A program made the position numbers and the translations under genes. The notes beneath the pieces are model-generated. The model did not search any database, was not told the DNA's origin, and saw only the letters and a list, made by a program, of their open reading frames with translations. 57,044 bases of DNA from an uncultured Prevotella sp. (GTDB lineage: Bacteria; Bacteroidota; Bacteroidia; Bacteroidales; Bacteroidaceae). Numbering within the stretch: position 1 is the stretch's first letter; each line of letters opens with the position of its first letter. The DNA lies in NCBI GenBank assembly GCA_905233825.1, contig CAJOFE010000027.1, forward strand, positions 1 through 57,044. Reading direction: 5' to 3'. This document shows, one piece after another, positions 15,415-23,909 of this stretch.

Positions 15415-16872
15415 ATGAAGAAAAGATTTGCAGCTTTATCATTTATTATTTATTATCTGTTATTTAGCTTTTCGGCGTATGCTGAAAGACGAGAGGTACA
15501 CATCCTTTCGGCTAACGACATGCACGCTAACATTCAGGCGTTTCCAGCATTGGCCGATATAGCCGACTCGTTGCGTGCCCTCTATCCAGGGTTGCTGGTG
15601 TTCTCGGCTGGCGATAACCGTACGGGTGAGCCATTGAACGATATGTATGAGATACCTGCCTATCCTATGGTGGCCTTGATGAACCAGGTGGGTTTCGATG
15701 CTACCACGCTGGGCAATCATGAGTTTGACTCCGGCCCCAGCGGCTTGGCTCAGCTCATCAACCTGTCGAACTTTCCCTATCTTTGTGCCAACTGCCACCC
15801 GGCAGACTCGTTGCGCATACACCTGTCGCCCACGAAGTCATTTGATGTCGATGGCATCCGCGTGGGTGTGGTAGGAGCCGTGCAGATAGGTACGCATGGC
15901 CATCCTGACTCGCATCCTGACAACTGTCGTGGCATGATGTTCTCACCTTTCAATGAAACGATGGCGAAGTATGAGTGGCTGCGCCAGCAGAACGATGTGG
16001 TCATCCTGCTGTCGCACAATGGCTATGAGGCCGACGTAGAGAGCTCGGCGCTCTTCCCTTGGGTTGATCTAATTATCGGAGGCCACACCCATACGCAGAT
16101 TAGTGGCGGCGAGATGCACAATGGTATCTTGATTACGCAGAATGAGAACCGGCTGAAGCGTGTTACTCATATCACCATCATTCTTAACCGAGATAAGTAT
16201 ACCGACCCGTGGCGCATAGAACGTAAGAAGGCCGACCTTATCAGTGTGGCTCGTCACGCAGGGCGCAACAAGGCCGTGGAGGAGATGACGCGTTTCTTCT
16301 GTGAGAATCCTGCTTTCGAGCGTACGCTGACGCAGGTAGAGCAGCCTTTCAGCACATATGAGGAGCTAGGGTGTCTGATGTGCGATGCCATGGTGGCTGA
16401 GACGGGTGCCGATGTGGCTATTCAGAACTTCGGTGGTGTGCGTTACGACGAGCATCCCACGGGGCCCTTCACCATAAGTGACGTGCTGAAGCTCGATCCT
16501 TTTGGCAACGATGCCATGATGCTGGATCTCAGCGGCGAGGAGCTGCGTCAGATGCTTATCTCCTGTTGTGATAATGATGATAACCAGTTCCCCTTTGTCA
16601 GCGGTATCAAGTGCGATGTGGTGCGCGATGCTAACGACCCCAAGCATGTGAAGAAACTCACGCTGTTCTCCCCCGACGGTCGCAAGCTGAACCTGAAGCA
16701 GCGCTATCGTGTGGTGACCAATAATTATGTGACCTCTATCACCACCGCTCCCCGTCGCGATCCGGGACAAAGCATTAACCGCAAGACGGCTGATCTCGTC
16801 ATCAGCTATTTGGAGCATCAGCCCAGCATCAATTATCAGGGGGTAAAACGCATCAATGAAACGAAAAAATAG
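15415..16872 (+). CDS. Periplasmic 5'-nucleotidase / UshA-family metallophosphatase
   Basis: 485 aa with a signal peptide ending near SAYA. The N-terminal calcineurin-like metallophosphatase domain shows the expected metal motifs: ILSANDMHANIQ, FSAGDN, TTLGNHEFDSG, VILLSHNGYEAD and IIGGHTHTQ. The C-terminal 5'-nucleotidase domain (about residues 305-475) contains DVAIQNFGGVRYD and DPFGNDAMMLDLSGEEL. It should dephosphorylate extracellular or periplasmic nucleotides to nucleosides, supplying the upstream channel and permease genes. Gaps of 34 and 15 bp to its neighbours indicate one operon. Confidence 0.88.
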   Translation: MKKRFAALSFIIYYLLFSFSAYAERREVHILSANDMHANIQAFPALADIADSLRALYPGLLVFSAGDNRTGEPLNDMYEIPAYPMVALMNQVGFDATTLGNHEFDSGPSGLAQLINLSNFPYLCANCHPADSLRIHLSPTKSFDVDGIRVGVVGAVQIGTHGHPDSHPDNCRGMMFSPFNETMAKYEWLRQQNDVVILLSHNGYEADVESSALFPWVDLIIGGHTHTQISGGEMHNGILITQNENRLKRVTHITIILNRDKYTDPWRIERKKADLISVARHAGRNKAVEEMTRFFCENPAFERTLTQVEQPFSTYEELGCLMCDAMVAETGADVAIQNFGGVRYDEHPTGPFTISDVLKLDPFGNDAMMLDLSGEELRQMLISCCDNDDNQFPFVSGIKCDVVRDANDPKHVKKLTLFSPDGRKLNLKQRYRVVTNNYVTSITTAPRRDPGQSINRKTADLVISYLEHQPSINYQGVKRINETKK

Positions 16873-16887
16873 AAGAAGCGAAAGGTT

Positions 16888-18591
16888 ATGAAAAAGAGAC
16901 TTATAGTTTTGTCATTCTTCATTTTTCACATATCATTTATCACTTCTTTGGCATCGTGGGCCGACATTGGGCCGCAATTAGAGCGTTTTGGCCAGACGGA
17001 CAGACAAGAGGAACTGGTGAGTGAGGCCAATGCCTTCTTTCGTCAGCTGTATGAAGAAGAATTCCTTGACACATTATATATATATAATAGCAATACGCCT
17101 GCCGGCATCCTTCGGGAGCAGGTGTGGTACTGGGCGGCGGAGTATCTCTACGAGCAGCAGCAGTATGAGCAGGCCGAAACCTATGGCATGAAGGCGCTGC
17201 CGTTGATTCGTCAGGCAGACAATAGCGAATTGGAGGCTGACTGTCTAAGTCTGTTGGCCATTATCCATGTGCGGCTCAGTAACTATGAGAAGGCTGTCGG
17301 CTTTGCCAAGGAGTGTTATAAGTTGGACGAAGCAAGTGGTGACCCTGACCGCATGTCGTCGAGCCTGAATACGTTGGCAGGTATCTATATGGCAGCTAAC
17401 CAACCTGAACAGGCCGAACAGTATGTACTGAAAGGAGTAGAGTTGGCAGGGAAGGCTGGTAACCCTGGGCGGCAAGCTGTGCTGTTGGGTATGGCTTCCG
17501 AAGTATATCATGCTATGGGTGATGACGAGCAGGCTCTCGCCTATATTCAACAGGCTTACGAGCTGGAACAACAGTTGGGACGGGAGTATAAGGCTATGGT
17601 GCGTCTGTCGCAGAAGGCGTCTGTACTCGTTGGCCTGCATCGCTATCAAGAGGCCGAGCAGGTGTTGGCGCAGGTTATTCCATATTTCCGCGAGGTGGGC
17701 GATCGCCAGTCGCTGGGCATCAGTTGCAACAAAATGGGTATGACATTGCTGTGTCAGGAACAACAGGGCGAGGCTGTCACCTATTATAAGGAGGCGGCTG
17801 CCATCTTCCTGAGTATTGGTGACAAATCCAACGAGATGCATGCCCGTAAGGGACTTTACGAAAGTTTGTGGGCAATTCAACCCGACAGCGCAAAGATGGA
17901 GCTGGATCGCTTCAACGAACTGAAGGACTCGCTCTACAATACTGTTTCGGCTGAGAGCCTGGCCCGGTATAACGCGGAGTTTGGCAACGACTGGCTGCAA
18001 CAGGAGAACGAGGCCGAGCGTGCCGCCAGGCGCCGTGTCATCATGGTGGCCATCATTGCCGTATGTGGGCTGCTGTTGCTTTCAGTCCTTATCTGGTGGT
18101 TGATGCGCTGTCGCCAGCATCGTCAGGCAGCTATTAACCTGCAACTTAGTGCCAATATTGCAGAATTGCGTGAGAAGTACAAGGAACTAAGCGTGCGCTA
18201 TGACAATGCGATGGCGACGGGTGCTACTGACGAACAACGCGAGAATCTGGCAGCTGCCGACCGTGACTTCCTGGAGAAAACGGTAGATATCATCAACGAG
18301 CATTTGTTAAACGGACAGGCCGATGCCGAGTCGGTGGCCGAGCAGATGAATATGAGCCTGTTCCAGTTCCGCCAGCGATTGTCATCGCTGACCAACGAGA
18401 CGCCACAGTCGTTCGTCGCTCTCATCCGCATGCGTCGCGCCCGGTATCTGCTCGACAACCGTCCAGAGCTGAACATCAGCGAAGTGGCACAGCTTTGTGC
18501 CTATAACGACACCTCCAACTTTTCGCGAGCATTCAAAAAGACGTTTGGCATCACGCCGACGCAGTATGTTGAGAAGCAGAAAGAAGTATGA
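16888..18591 (+). CDS. Membrane-spanning TPR-AraC transcriptional regulator
   Basis: 567 aa. Signal-anchor or signal peptide at residues 1-25. Residues about 70-345 are helical tetratricopeptide-type repeats (paired A/Y/G patterns such as EAVTYYKEAAAIFLSIGD) and would face the periplasm. One membrane helix is at 383-407 (RVIMVAIIAVCGLLLLSVLIWW region), then a short coiled linker. Residues about 470-562 form an AraC/XylS DNA-binding domain with two helix-turn-helices (ADAESVAEQMNMSLFQFRQRL; LNISEVAQLCAYNDTSNFSRAFKKTFG). A periplasmic sensor joined directly to a DNA-binding domain lets a signal act without phosphotransfer. Being last in the purine operon, it probably regulates it; that is inference. 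Confidence 0.8.
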   Translation: MKKRLIVLSFFIFHISFITSLASWADIGPQLERFGQTDRQEELVSEANAFFRQLYEEEFLDTLYIYNSNTPAGILREQVWYWAAEYLYEQQQYEQAETYGMKALPLIRQADNSELEADCLSLLAIIHVRLSNYEKAVGFAKECYKLDEASGDPDRMSSSLNTLAGIYMAANQPEQAEQYVLKGVELAGKAGNPGRQAVLLGMASEVYHAMGDDEQALAYIQQAYELEQQLGREYKAMVRLSQKASVLVGLHRYQEAEQVLAQVIPYFREVGDRQSLGISCNKMGMTLLCQEQQGEAVTYYKEAAAIFLSIGDKSNEMHARKGLYESLWAIQPDSAKMELDRFNELKDSLYNTVSAESLARYNAEFGNDWLQQENEAERAARRRVIMVAIIAVCGLLLLSVLIWWLMRCRQHRQAAINLQLSANIAELREKYKELSVRYDNAMATGATDEQRENLAAADRDFLEKTVDIINEHLLNGQADAESVAEQMNMSLFQFRQRLSSLTNETPQSFVALIRMRRARYLLDNRPELNISEVAQLCAYNDTSNFSRAFKKTFGITPTQYVEKQKEV

Positions 18592-18610
18592 ATCTGTATG
18601 AAAATAGCAT

Positions 18611-18645
18611 GAAAGCCCTATGAAATGTAACATGGGGCTTTCTTT
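18611..18645 (+). terminator. Terminator hairpin after the purine operon
   Basis: GAAAGCCCTATG (18611-18622) pairs with CATGGGGCTTTC (18631-18642), a 12-bp stem with one G-T pair, followed by a few T residues. It begins 19 bp after the regulator stop. Confidence 0.65.
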
Positions 18646-18723
18646 GTGTAACATTTCCCGCCCTTTGCGTGAAATGACTACACATTTTCACGAAATGATA
18701 ACGCAGATAGCGCCATTCCATCG

Positions 18724-18731
18724 TAATTTTG
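18724..18731 (+). promoter_or_regulatory. -7 promoter box upstream of a small ORF and secreted-protein genes
   Basis: TAATTTTG fits TAnnTTTG. No TTTG at the ideal -33 position. Transcription would start about 18738, after the first possible ATG (18736), favouring the ORF that starts at 18752. Confidence 0.4.
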
Positions 18732-18751
18732 CACCATGAAATACGTGAATC

Positions 18752-18877
18752 ATGAGCATGACCAGTTACCAGAATGCGGCAATAGACTATACCAAGGAGT
18801 ACTTGGAACGGGTGCTTAGAATGGAAATCATGGTATGCCGGTATATGGAGAAGAGACGCGAGCGATACATGACGTGA
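18752..18877 (+). CDS. Small ORF, 41 aa, highly charged
   Basis: Begins MSMTSYQNAAIDYTKEYLER and ends with a basic stretch (CRYMEKRRERYMT). It is predicted to be largely helical with alternating charged and hydrophobic residues. It lies between a terminator (18611-18645) with a -7 box (18724) and the secreted protein at 18932, in a stretch otherwise without a gene. I do not recognise a family. A competing 27-codon frame starts at 18736 but would begin at or before the predicted transcript start. Coding status is uncertain. Confidence 0.4.
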   Translation: MSMTSYQNAAIDYTKEYLERVLRMEIMVCRYMEKRRERYMT

Positions 18878-18931
18878 CAAAACATTATTCATTTTATACT
18901 TTTATTTATTAATTTATTAAACAAACAAAAC

Positions 18932-19663
18932 ATGAGAACAGTTAAACAACATTGGAAGACACTTGCTCTGGCTGCCATAGTAGCAGCTGGACTGGGCAGC
19001 GCTACCGATGCTAATGCTGCAGCCTCGAAGAAGAATGTGATGTGCGTACAGACCAACACGGGCAACTTCTTCCCTGTGATTCGCGTAAGCATGATGGTTG
19101 TGCCCGATGGTGGAAGCACTTTCGAAATCGTGTTGAAGGATGGCCAGGGCGAAGCCGGTGTGCAGAGCGTTAGCTTCGGAAAGCACGAAGTAGAGATTGA
19201 CTTCGACAAGTACAAGACCAACAGCGACGGTACGAATTATATCGACCTGTCGAAGCCGGTCTATCTGCTGACCAACACGGGTAAGTTCTGGAAGATGGTG
19301 AATCTGCCTGTCATGACGGTCGAGGATGGCTCGAACAAGATTGACGTTGAGGTGGGTGGCCTCGTTGAAAAGGGCGTTACTGCTGTCTATTTCTATCGTG
19401 GTGATGAGGATGGCATCTCGGGCATCGAGCCTATGGTTGCTGTGACTCCTGAGAAGCTTCAGCTGCAGACCCCCATTCGCGAGCAGATGACCATTTCGGG
19501 TTGTGGCGACGCTCCCCGTGCACAGGTCTATTCGCTCGATGGCAAACTGATGACTGAGGCTGCCGTGAGCAATGGCGTCACCACCATTCAGGTGGGACAG
19601 CTTAATGCCGGTGTCTATGTTGTTCGCGTAGGCAATAAATCCCTGAAATTCACAAAAAAGTAA
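18932..19663 (+). CDS. Exported protein with C-terminal sorting-like domain
   Basis: 243 aa. Signal peptide of about 30 residues (LALAAIVAAGLGSATDANAA). The central part is beta-rich and unassigned. The last 60 residues (AQVYSLDGKLMTEA...LNAGVYVVRVGNKSLKFTKK) match the pattern of the type IX secretion type-A sorting domain (Y.L.G..., L..G.Y.V...G...K...K), so cell-surface delivery is likely if the host has T9SS. First of three exported-protein genes read in the same direction (next at 19701 after 37 bp). Function unknown. Confidence 0.65.
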   Translation: MRTVKQHWKTLALAAIVAAGLGSATDANAAASKKNVMCVQTNTGNFFPVIRVSMMVVPDGGSTFEIVLKDGQGEAGVQSVSFGKHEVEIDFDKYKTNSDGTNYIDLSKPVYLLTNTGKFWKMVNLPVMTVEDGSNKIDVEVGGLVEKGVTAVYFYRGDEDGISGIEPMVAVTPEKLQLQTPIREQMTISGCGDAPRAQVYSLDGKLMTEAAVSNGVTTIQVGQLNAGVYVVRVGNKSLKFTKK

Positions 19664-19700
19664 ACAAGGTAAAAAAGTAAAACAGTAAAAAACAAGAATC

Positions 19701-20801
19701 ATGAAAAAGATATTTACTACCATCGCCATGGCCGCATTTGCCATGACCTCGTTCGCACAGAGCACCCAGCAGTACTGGCGTGTAGAGTTCGATATGCCCA
19801 TCGTCAATGACGGTACTGGCAAGACCAGCGTTGCTTCTGGTATGAAAGATGACTATACCTACTGCAACCCTGAGCATCAGTATCTAGACTTCCAGGCAAA
19901 CGGCGTTATCACCGCTAAGGGACAAGCCAACCCGATGGGCTTCCGCACGACTACCAGTCAGGTGAATGAGAACTCGACCTACTATCTGGAGAACAAGCGT
20001 ACTGCACAGTACAACACTAGTACCGATCAGTTCACCTATGCCACGTATCCTTATCAGGTAGATCACATCACCCGTATCACGGCCTATAGCATCCCCGTGG
20101 AGACCGTCAAGCTGATTGACTCTACCGCTACACACGAATACACTTACTTCGGCAACAATAAGACCTATCGCGTTTCTGAGTTCACCTTCAACCGTCTGCC
20201 TCGCAACGTGGCTGAGCTGAAGACTCTCATGGAGAATCCCGATGGATCGCGCGTGGAAGCTGCCAAGAATCCCCTCTTCGTGGCTGCTGTGATGTACCTC
20301 GTATGCCCTCGTCTGCTCGACTGCAGCCAGGATTGCCGCGACATGATCGACTTCCTCTTCGGAACCCAGTACAAGCAGCTCAACACTTATGGTATTTCCA
20401 ATAAGACCTTCCAAGATCTCTGCATTGGTACCTTCGGTGGTAACGACTACGCAGGCTTCCCCACGCACAACAACTTGTTCCAGCACTTCGCCGGAGCAAC
20501 TCCCTCTAATCAGTACAAACCCAACGGCAAGGGTTATGGCTACGACAATGGCCCGTACAAAGTGCGTGTGGGCTGGGCGCTGAACGACCCCATCACCTAT
20601 TCTGGCCAGATGAAGTGCGACGTGGCCAACATCGACCTCTTCCCCAATCCTGATGCCACCAATGTTGATGATGCATCTTTCGACGACCCCACCGGCCATG
20701 CTGTAAAGCTTCGTGCCACCAACAAGAACGGTTGGTTTATGATGGATGGCGAGAGAGTCTATTTCTCGAAAGGTAAGGATCAGTACGATACCGATTTCTA
20801 A
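19701..20801 (+). CDS. Exported protein of unknown function (possible DUF6935-like segment)
   Basis: 366 aa with a clear signal peptide (MKKIFTTIAMAAFAMTSFAQ). N-terminal half is beta-rich. Residues about 165-260 (NRLPRNVAELKTLME...NPLFVAAVMYLVCPRLLDCSQDCRDMIDFLFG) are helical and resemble, to my eye, the DUF6935 family; this needs a profile search. The C-terminal part (KVRVGWALNDP...GWFMMDGERVYF) looks like a small beta domain with conserved aromatic residues. Five Cys occur in the mature protein. No enzyme motif seen. Middle gene of a three-gene exported-protein group. Confidence 0.65.
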   Translation: MKKIFTTIAMAAFAMTSFAQSTQQYWRVEFDMPIVNDGTGKTSVASGMKDDYTYCNPEHQYLDFQANGVITAKGQANPMGFRTTTSQVNENSTYYLENKRTAQYNTSTDQFTYATYPYQVDHITRITAYSIPVETVKLIDSTATHEYTYFGNNKTYRVSEFTFNRLPRNVAELKTLMENPDGSRVEAAKNPLFVAAVMYLVCPRLLDCSQDCRDMIDFLFGTQYKQLNTYGISNKTFQDLCIGTFGGNDYAGFPTHNNLFQHFAGATPSNQYKPNGKGYGYDNGPYKVRVGWALNDPITYSGQMKCDVANIDLFPNPDATNVDDASFDDPTGHAVKLRATNKNGWFMMDGERVYFSKGKDQYDTDF

Positions 20802-20844
20802 TAATAAACATTAATTCTTAAAAGCAAAAACAGTAAAAACAACG

Positions 20845-21378
20845 ATGAAAAAAATCTATTCTTATGCCATGGCTGCAGCAGTTGTTTGCATGATGGCATC
20901 GTGTGGAAGCAAGGGCGGTGAGAAGGCTGCCGATACTCAGGAAACAGAGGCTCCTGCTGAGGAGATGGAAGTAACTGCAAGTTATGATGATGACGTGCTG
21001 ACTGAGGCAACAACCTTCGATGCCGAGTCTTTCAGCATTACCGCTCCTGCCGGATGGTGGGTGTCAGAGCATAGCGAGACAATGGTCGATATGATGCTGC
21101 CCTGCGAGACTGGCGACTGCAAGAGCGTCAATACAATGGCTTCTAACTCATTGTCTATCGATGAGTCTATCGAAATGGCAACCTATGATGGTTTTGTTGA
21201 GCTTGAGCCCGTCACCATCAACGGTATTGAATATCGTGTATCGAAGAAAGACGATAGCCACCCGATTATCTATCGTACTCCGCTTGCCAATGGTGGAAAC
21301 CTGGGCATCTATGTCAGTAATTCCGACATCAATGACGAGGTTGTAAAGGGCATTCTGGAGAGCATCGTACTAAAGTAA
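20845..21378 (+). CDS. Small lipoprotein of unknown function
   Basis: 177 aa. Lipoprotein signal with lipobox MASC (Cys20), then an acidic linker (EKAADTQETEAPAEEMEV) and a compact alpha/beta domain of about 120 residues (FSITAPAGWWVSEHSETMVDMML ... ILESIVLK). The domain resembles PsbP/DcrB-type small lipoprotein folds in length and in starting with a 'F.I..P.GW' strand, but that is only a suggestion. 43 bp after the preceding exported-protein gene; a strong hairpin follows at 21402-21435. Confidence 0.65.
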   Translation: MKKIYSYAMAAAVVCMMASCGSKGGEKAADTQETEAPAEEMEVTASYDDDVLTEATTFDAESFSITAPAGWWVSEHSETMVDMMLPCETGDCKSVNTMASNSLSIDESIEMATYDGFVELEPVTINGIEYRVSKKDDSHPIIYRTPLANGGNLGIYVSNSDINDEVVKGILESIVLK

Positions 21379-21401
21379 ATCCTGTAACAATCATCATTTT
21401 G

Positions 21402-21435
21402 ATGGGAGCGTGCCGTGTTAGTGGTATGCTCCCAT
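21402..21435 (+). terminator. Terminator-like hairpin
   Basis: ATGGGAGC (21402-21409) and GCTCCCAT (21428-21435) form a perfect 8-bp base; the stem continues inward with G-T pairs to about 21415/21422. It lies 24 bp after the lipoprotein stop. Confidence 0.6.
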
Positions 21436-21473
21436 TGCTTGTCTATAGTCGTTAAGGGTTTGTAACTCAAATA

Positions 21474-21557
21474 GCTACGTCCAAAAATCGTTTTGCTGCG
21501 TCCAAAATCGTTTTTGCCGCGTCCGAAAATCGTTTTACCACATTCCTTTCGACACAC
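21474..21557. repeat. Tandem 21-bp repeat array, locus 3 (best conserved)
   Basis: Three units of exactly 21 bp start at 21474, 21495 and 21516 and share the core CGTCCAAAATCGTTTT with one or two differences; a fourth, degraded unit follows (21537-21557). A-tract and T-tract are spaced about half a unit apart. It lies between two convergent genes (lipoprotein, +; DKNYY protein, -). Confidence 0.75.
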
Positions 21558-21615
21558 CTTACTGCCATCTGTCGAAAGTGAGAAAGAAGGAAAGTATCAA
21601 ATGTCCACTTTCCTA

Positions 21616-22236
21616 CTATTTCAATTTCTTACCTTTGTAATAGGCATTGAAGGTGTCTTCGGCATAACCGTCGCCCGTATATCGGAATGACGGGGCAAAG
21701 GCGCCTTCCACCTTGTTGCCGCGGTAATAGGCGTTGAAGGAATCCTTGGCATAGCCGCCTTCCAGTATCTCGAAAGATGATGCCATGCAGCCTTTTAGTT
21801 TGTCGCCGAAATAATAGACGTTGAAGGCATCTTTGGCATAGCCGCTACCCAGCTCGACGAACGTGGAGGGCATAGCGTCAATCTTCTTGTCGCCGTAATA
21901 GACGTTGAACTGTGTCTTGTAATAACCTCTGCGTGGTGCTTGGGGCTCACTCATATCCCCGTGCCCGTGATGACGCCAGGTGGAACGCTCTTTCAGTCGG
22001 AACGACGACGGATCGACATTCTCGAGCACACGACCGTTCATATACACATTTTCCCGGTCCTTTGCATAGCCCCAACCTAAATCAACGAAACTACGGGCAT
22101 CGGCCTGCATCATAATCTCTTCGCCGAAATATACACGGCCACGGTCAATCTCATACCTTTGGGCGTGGCTTGTCATGGTCCACCCCATCATTACCATCAC
22201 TAAAAATGACTTGAGAAAAAATGTTGTCTGTTTCAT
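21616..22236 (-). CDS. Exported DKNYY-repeat protein
   Basis: 206 aa from the ATG at 22236 (MKQTTFFLKSFLVMVMMGWTMTSHAQ signal peptide); an in-frame ATG 12 bp upstream is less likely. The mature protein consists of about five copies of the DKNYY-type motif, 'F...(G/S)(G/W)GYAKD.(F/E)N(V/A)Y(Y/M)...G..(L/V)': YAKDRENVYMNG, TQFNVYYGDK, YAKDAFNVYYFGDK, YAKDSFNAYYRGNK, YAEDTFNAYYKGKK. The family is widespread in Bacteroidota and has no known activity. Monocistronic; a minus-strand -7 box (TATCTTTG) is at 22270-22277. Confidence 0.8.
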   Translation of the reverse strand: MKQTTFFLKSFLVMVMMGWTMTSHAQRYEIDRGRVYFGEEIMMQADARSFVDLGWGYAKDRENVYMNGRVLENVDPSSFRLKERSTWRHHGHGDMSEPQAPRRGYYKTQFNVYYGDKKIDAMPSTFVELGSGYAKDAFNVYYFGDKLKGCMASSFEILEGGYAKDSFNAYYRGNKVEGAFAPSFRYTGDGYAEDTFNAYYKGKKLK

Positions 22237-22269
22237 AATCGTAAACATTTAGAGTTATTATTGATGTTG

Positions 22270-22277
22270 CAAAGATA
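22270..22277 (-). promoter_or_regulatory. -7 promoter box of the DKNYY gene
   Basis: TATCTTTG on the minus strand, 33 bp before the start codon; no clear -33 TTTG. Confidence 0.45.
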
Positions 22278-22397
22278 GTGCATTCTCCATAAACTGAAAA
22301 AAGAAAATCCCTATTAGTTCGTGGGGAAATTCCTAACTTTTGTAGTTTTCCCCCTCAACTTTCTCCGTCTCGGCATAAAAAACAAATGAATTTTGAA

Positions 22398-22425
22398 GAT
22401 TTTGATTAGATTAACAATCAAAATC
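22398..22425. promoter_or_regulatory. Inverted repeat upstream of the rmuC promoter
   Basis: GATTTTGATT (22398-22407) and AATCAAAATC (22416-22425), a perfect 10-bp inverted repeat with an 8-nt spacer, ending 22 bp before the -7 box. A possible operator. Confidence 0.35.
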
Positions 22426-22447
22426 GTATTTTGTGCTCGACTTTTCG

Positions 22448-22455
22448 TAACTTTG
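22448..22455 (+). promoter_or_regulatory. -7 promoter box of the rmuC-miaA-lipid kinase operon
   Basis: TAACTTTG, 8 bp before the rmuC start codon. The transcript would start almost at the ATG, giving a very short leader. Confidence 0.45.
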
Positions 22456-22463
22456 CCCTCTAT

Positions 22464-23909
22464 ATGGAGATAGTGATTGCCATTGTGGCTTTTGTATTAG
22501 GGCTGGTCATCGGGATGCTGGCCATGCGGGGCGGAAGGCAACAGCAGGCTGCCCAGGCTGATGCATTGCGCATGCAACTGGATGATGCCAAGGCCCGTGA
22601 GGAGTCTTCGCGGGCGCATGTGCGTGAGTTGATAGAAGGTGTGAAAGCCGAAGCCCAGCAGCGCCTGAAGGACGAAAAGGAAGAGTGGAAGACGGTGAGC
22701 GACGAGCGTCTGGCCGCTCAGGAACAGCACCATCAGGAAGCTATGCAGGCCCAACAGCAACGATTCGAGGAAATGATGGCGAAAGTGCAGGCTCAGTTGA
22801 AATCGGCTACCGACGACATGCTTCGCCAGCGCCAGAAGGAGTTCTCTGAGTCGAGCCAGCAGGGGTTGGGACAGATTGTCACCCCTTTGCGTGAAACCAT
22901 TGACAAGATGAAACAGGCCATGAGCGACAGCGCGCTGAAGCAGACGGAACTGAGCGGACAGCTGAAAGCGAACATCGAGCAGATGATACGCCAGAGTGAG
23001 GCTGCCCGTCAGAGTGCCGAGGAGCTGACGCGTGCCTTCAAGCATGGCTCGAAGGTGCAGGGCGACTGGGGTGAGCGCGTGCTCAGCGAGCTGTTAGACA
23101 GTCAGGGGCTGACACAGGGCGTGCATTACGACGTACAGACATATATCCGCGATGTACAGGGGAACATTGTTACCGATGACCGTGGGGCCATGATGCGCCC
23201 GGATGTCATCCTGCATCTGGATCAGCGTCGCGAGGTCATCATCGATTCGAAGGTTTCGATGACGGCTTTCATGGACTATGTGAATGCAGAGACCGAGACG
23301 GAGCGCGACCGCTTCCTGAAGCAGCACGTTGATAGCGTGTGGAACCACGTGAAGGAGCTCTCGACAAAGGACTACTCCAGCTATATCCAGTCGCCGAAAG
23401 TGCGCATGGACTATGTTATTATGTTCGTGCCCCATAGTGGTGCCCTTTGGGCAGCCCTGAACGCACAGCCCGATCTGTGGCGGCGGGCAATGGAGAAGAA
23501 CGTCTTCATGGCCGACGAGCAGACGCTCTTTGCTGCCCTGCGCATCATCAACCTGACATGGACGCAGATAACCCAGGCGCAGAACCATGAGAAAGTCTAT
23601 GCTTTGGCCGCAGAGATGCTCGATAGGGTGGGGCAGTTCATGAAGCGCTATCAGGCCATCGGCAAGGCACTCGAGACAGCGACGAAAGCATATGAAGACG
23701 GTGAAAAGAAGCTGATGCCCAGCGGCCCCAGCATCTTGCAGACCTGTGCCAAGCTAACGAAGCTGGGCGCCAAGCAGAGCGACAAGAATCCCTTGCCACA
23801 GCTAATGGATATTGACGATATTCCACAGATTCCACCTCTAACGCGGGAAGTATCTTCGGATGAGCATGAGACAGATGATTACGATACTGGGGCCGACGGC
23901 GAGCGGTAA
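22464..23909 (+). CDS. rmuC: DNA recombination protein RmuC
   Basis: 481 aa from the ATG at 22464; upstream codons are open from 22431 but precede the membrane anchor. One N-terminal membrane helix (EIVIAIVAFVLGLVIGMLAM), a long coiled coil (about residues 20-195, rich in Gln, Glu, Lys), then the RmuC nuclease-like core, with GDWGERVLSELLDSQGL, RPDVILHL, REVIIDSKVSMTAFMDY, and VIMFVPHSGALWAAL. In E. coli RmuC limits inversions at short inverted repeats. Its end overlaps miaA by 50 bp, so the genes are coupled. Confidence 0.9.
   Translation: MEIVIAIVAFVLGLVIGMLAMRGGRQQQAAQADALRMQLDDAKAREESSRAHVRELIEGVKAEAQQRLKDEKEEWKTVSDERLAAQEQHHQEAMQAQQQRFEEMMAKVQAQLKSATDDMLRQRQKEFSESSQQGLGQIVTPLRETIDKMKQAMSDSALKQTELSGQLKANIEQMIRQSEAARQSAEELTRAFKHGSKVQGDWGERVLSELLDSQGLTQGVHYDVQTYIRDVQGNIVTDDRGAMMRPDVILHLDQRREVIIDSKVSMTAFMDYVNAETETERDRFLKQHVDSVWNHVKELSTKDYSSYIQSPKVRMDYVIMFVPHSGALWAALNAQPDLWRRAMEKNVFMADEQTLFAALRIINLTWTQITQAQNHEKVYALAAEMLDRVGQFMKRYQAIGKALETATKAYEDGEKKLMPSGPSILQTCAKLTKLGAKQSDKNPLPQLMDIDDIPQIPPLTREVSSDEHETDDYDTGADGER

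Noticed and set aside
21474..21557. CRISPR array
   Set aside because: The units adjoin each other with no unique spacers, decay quickly, and no cas gene is in the window.
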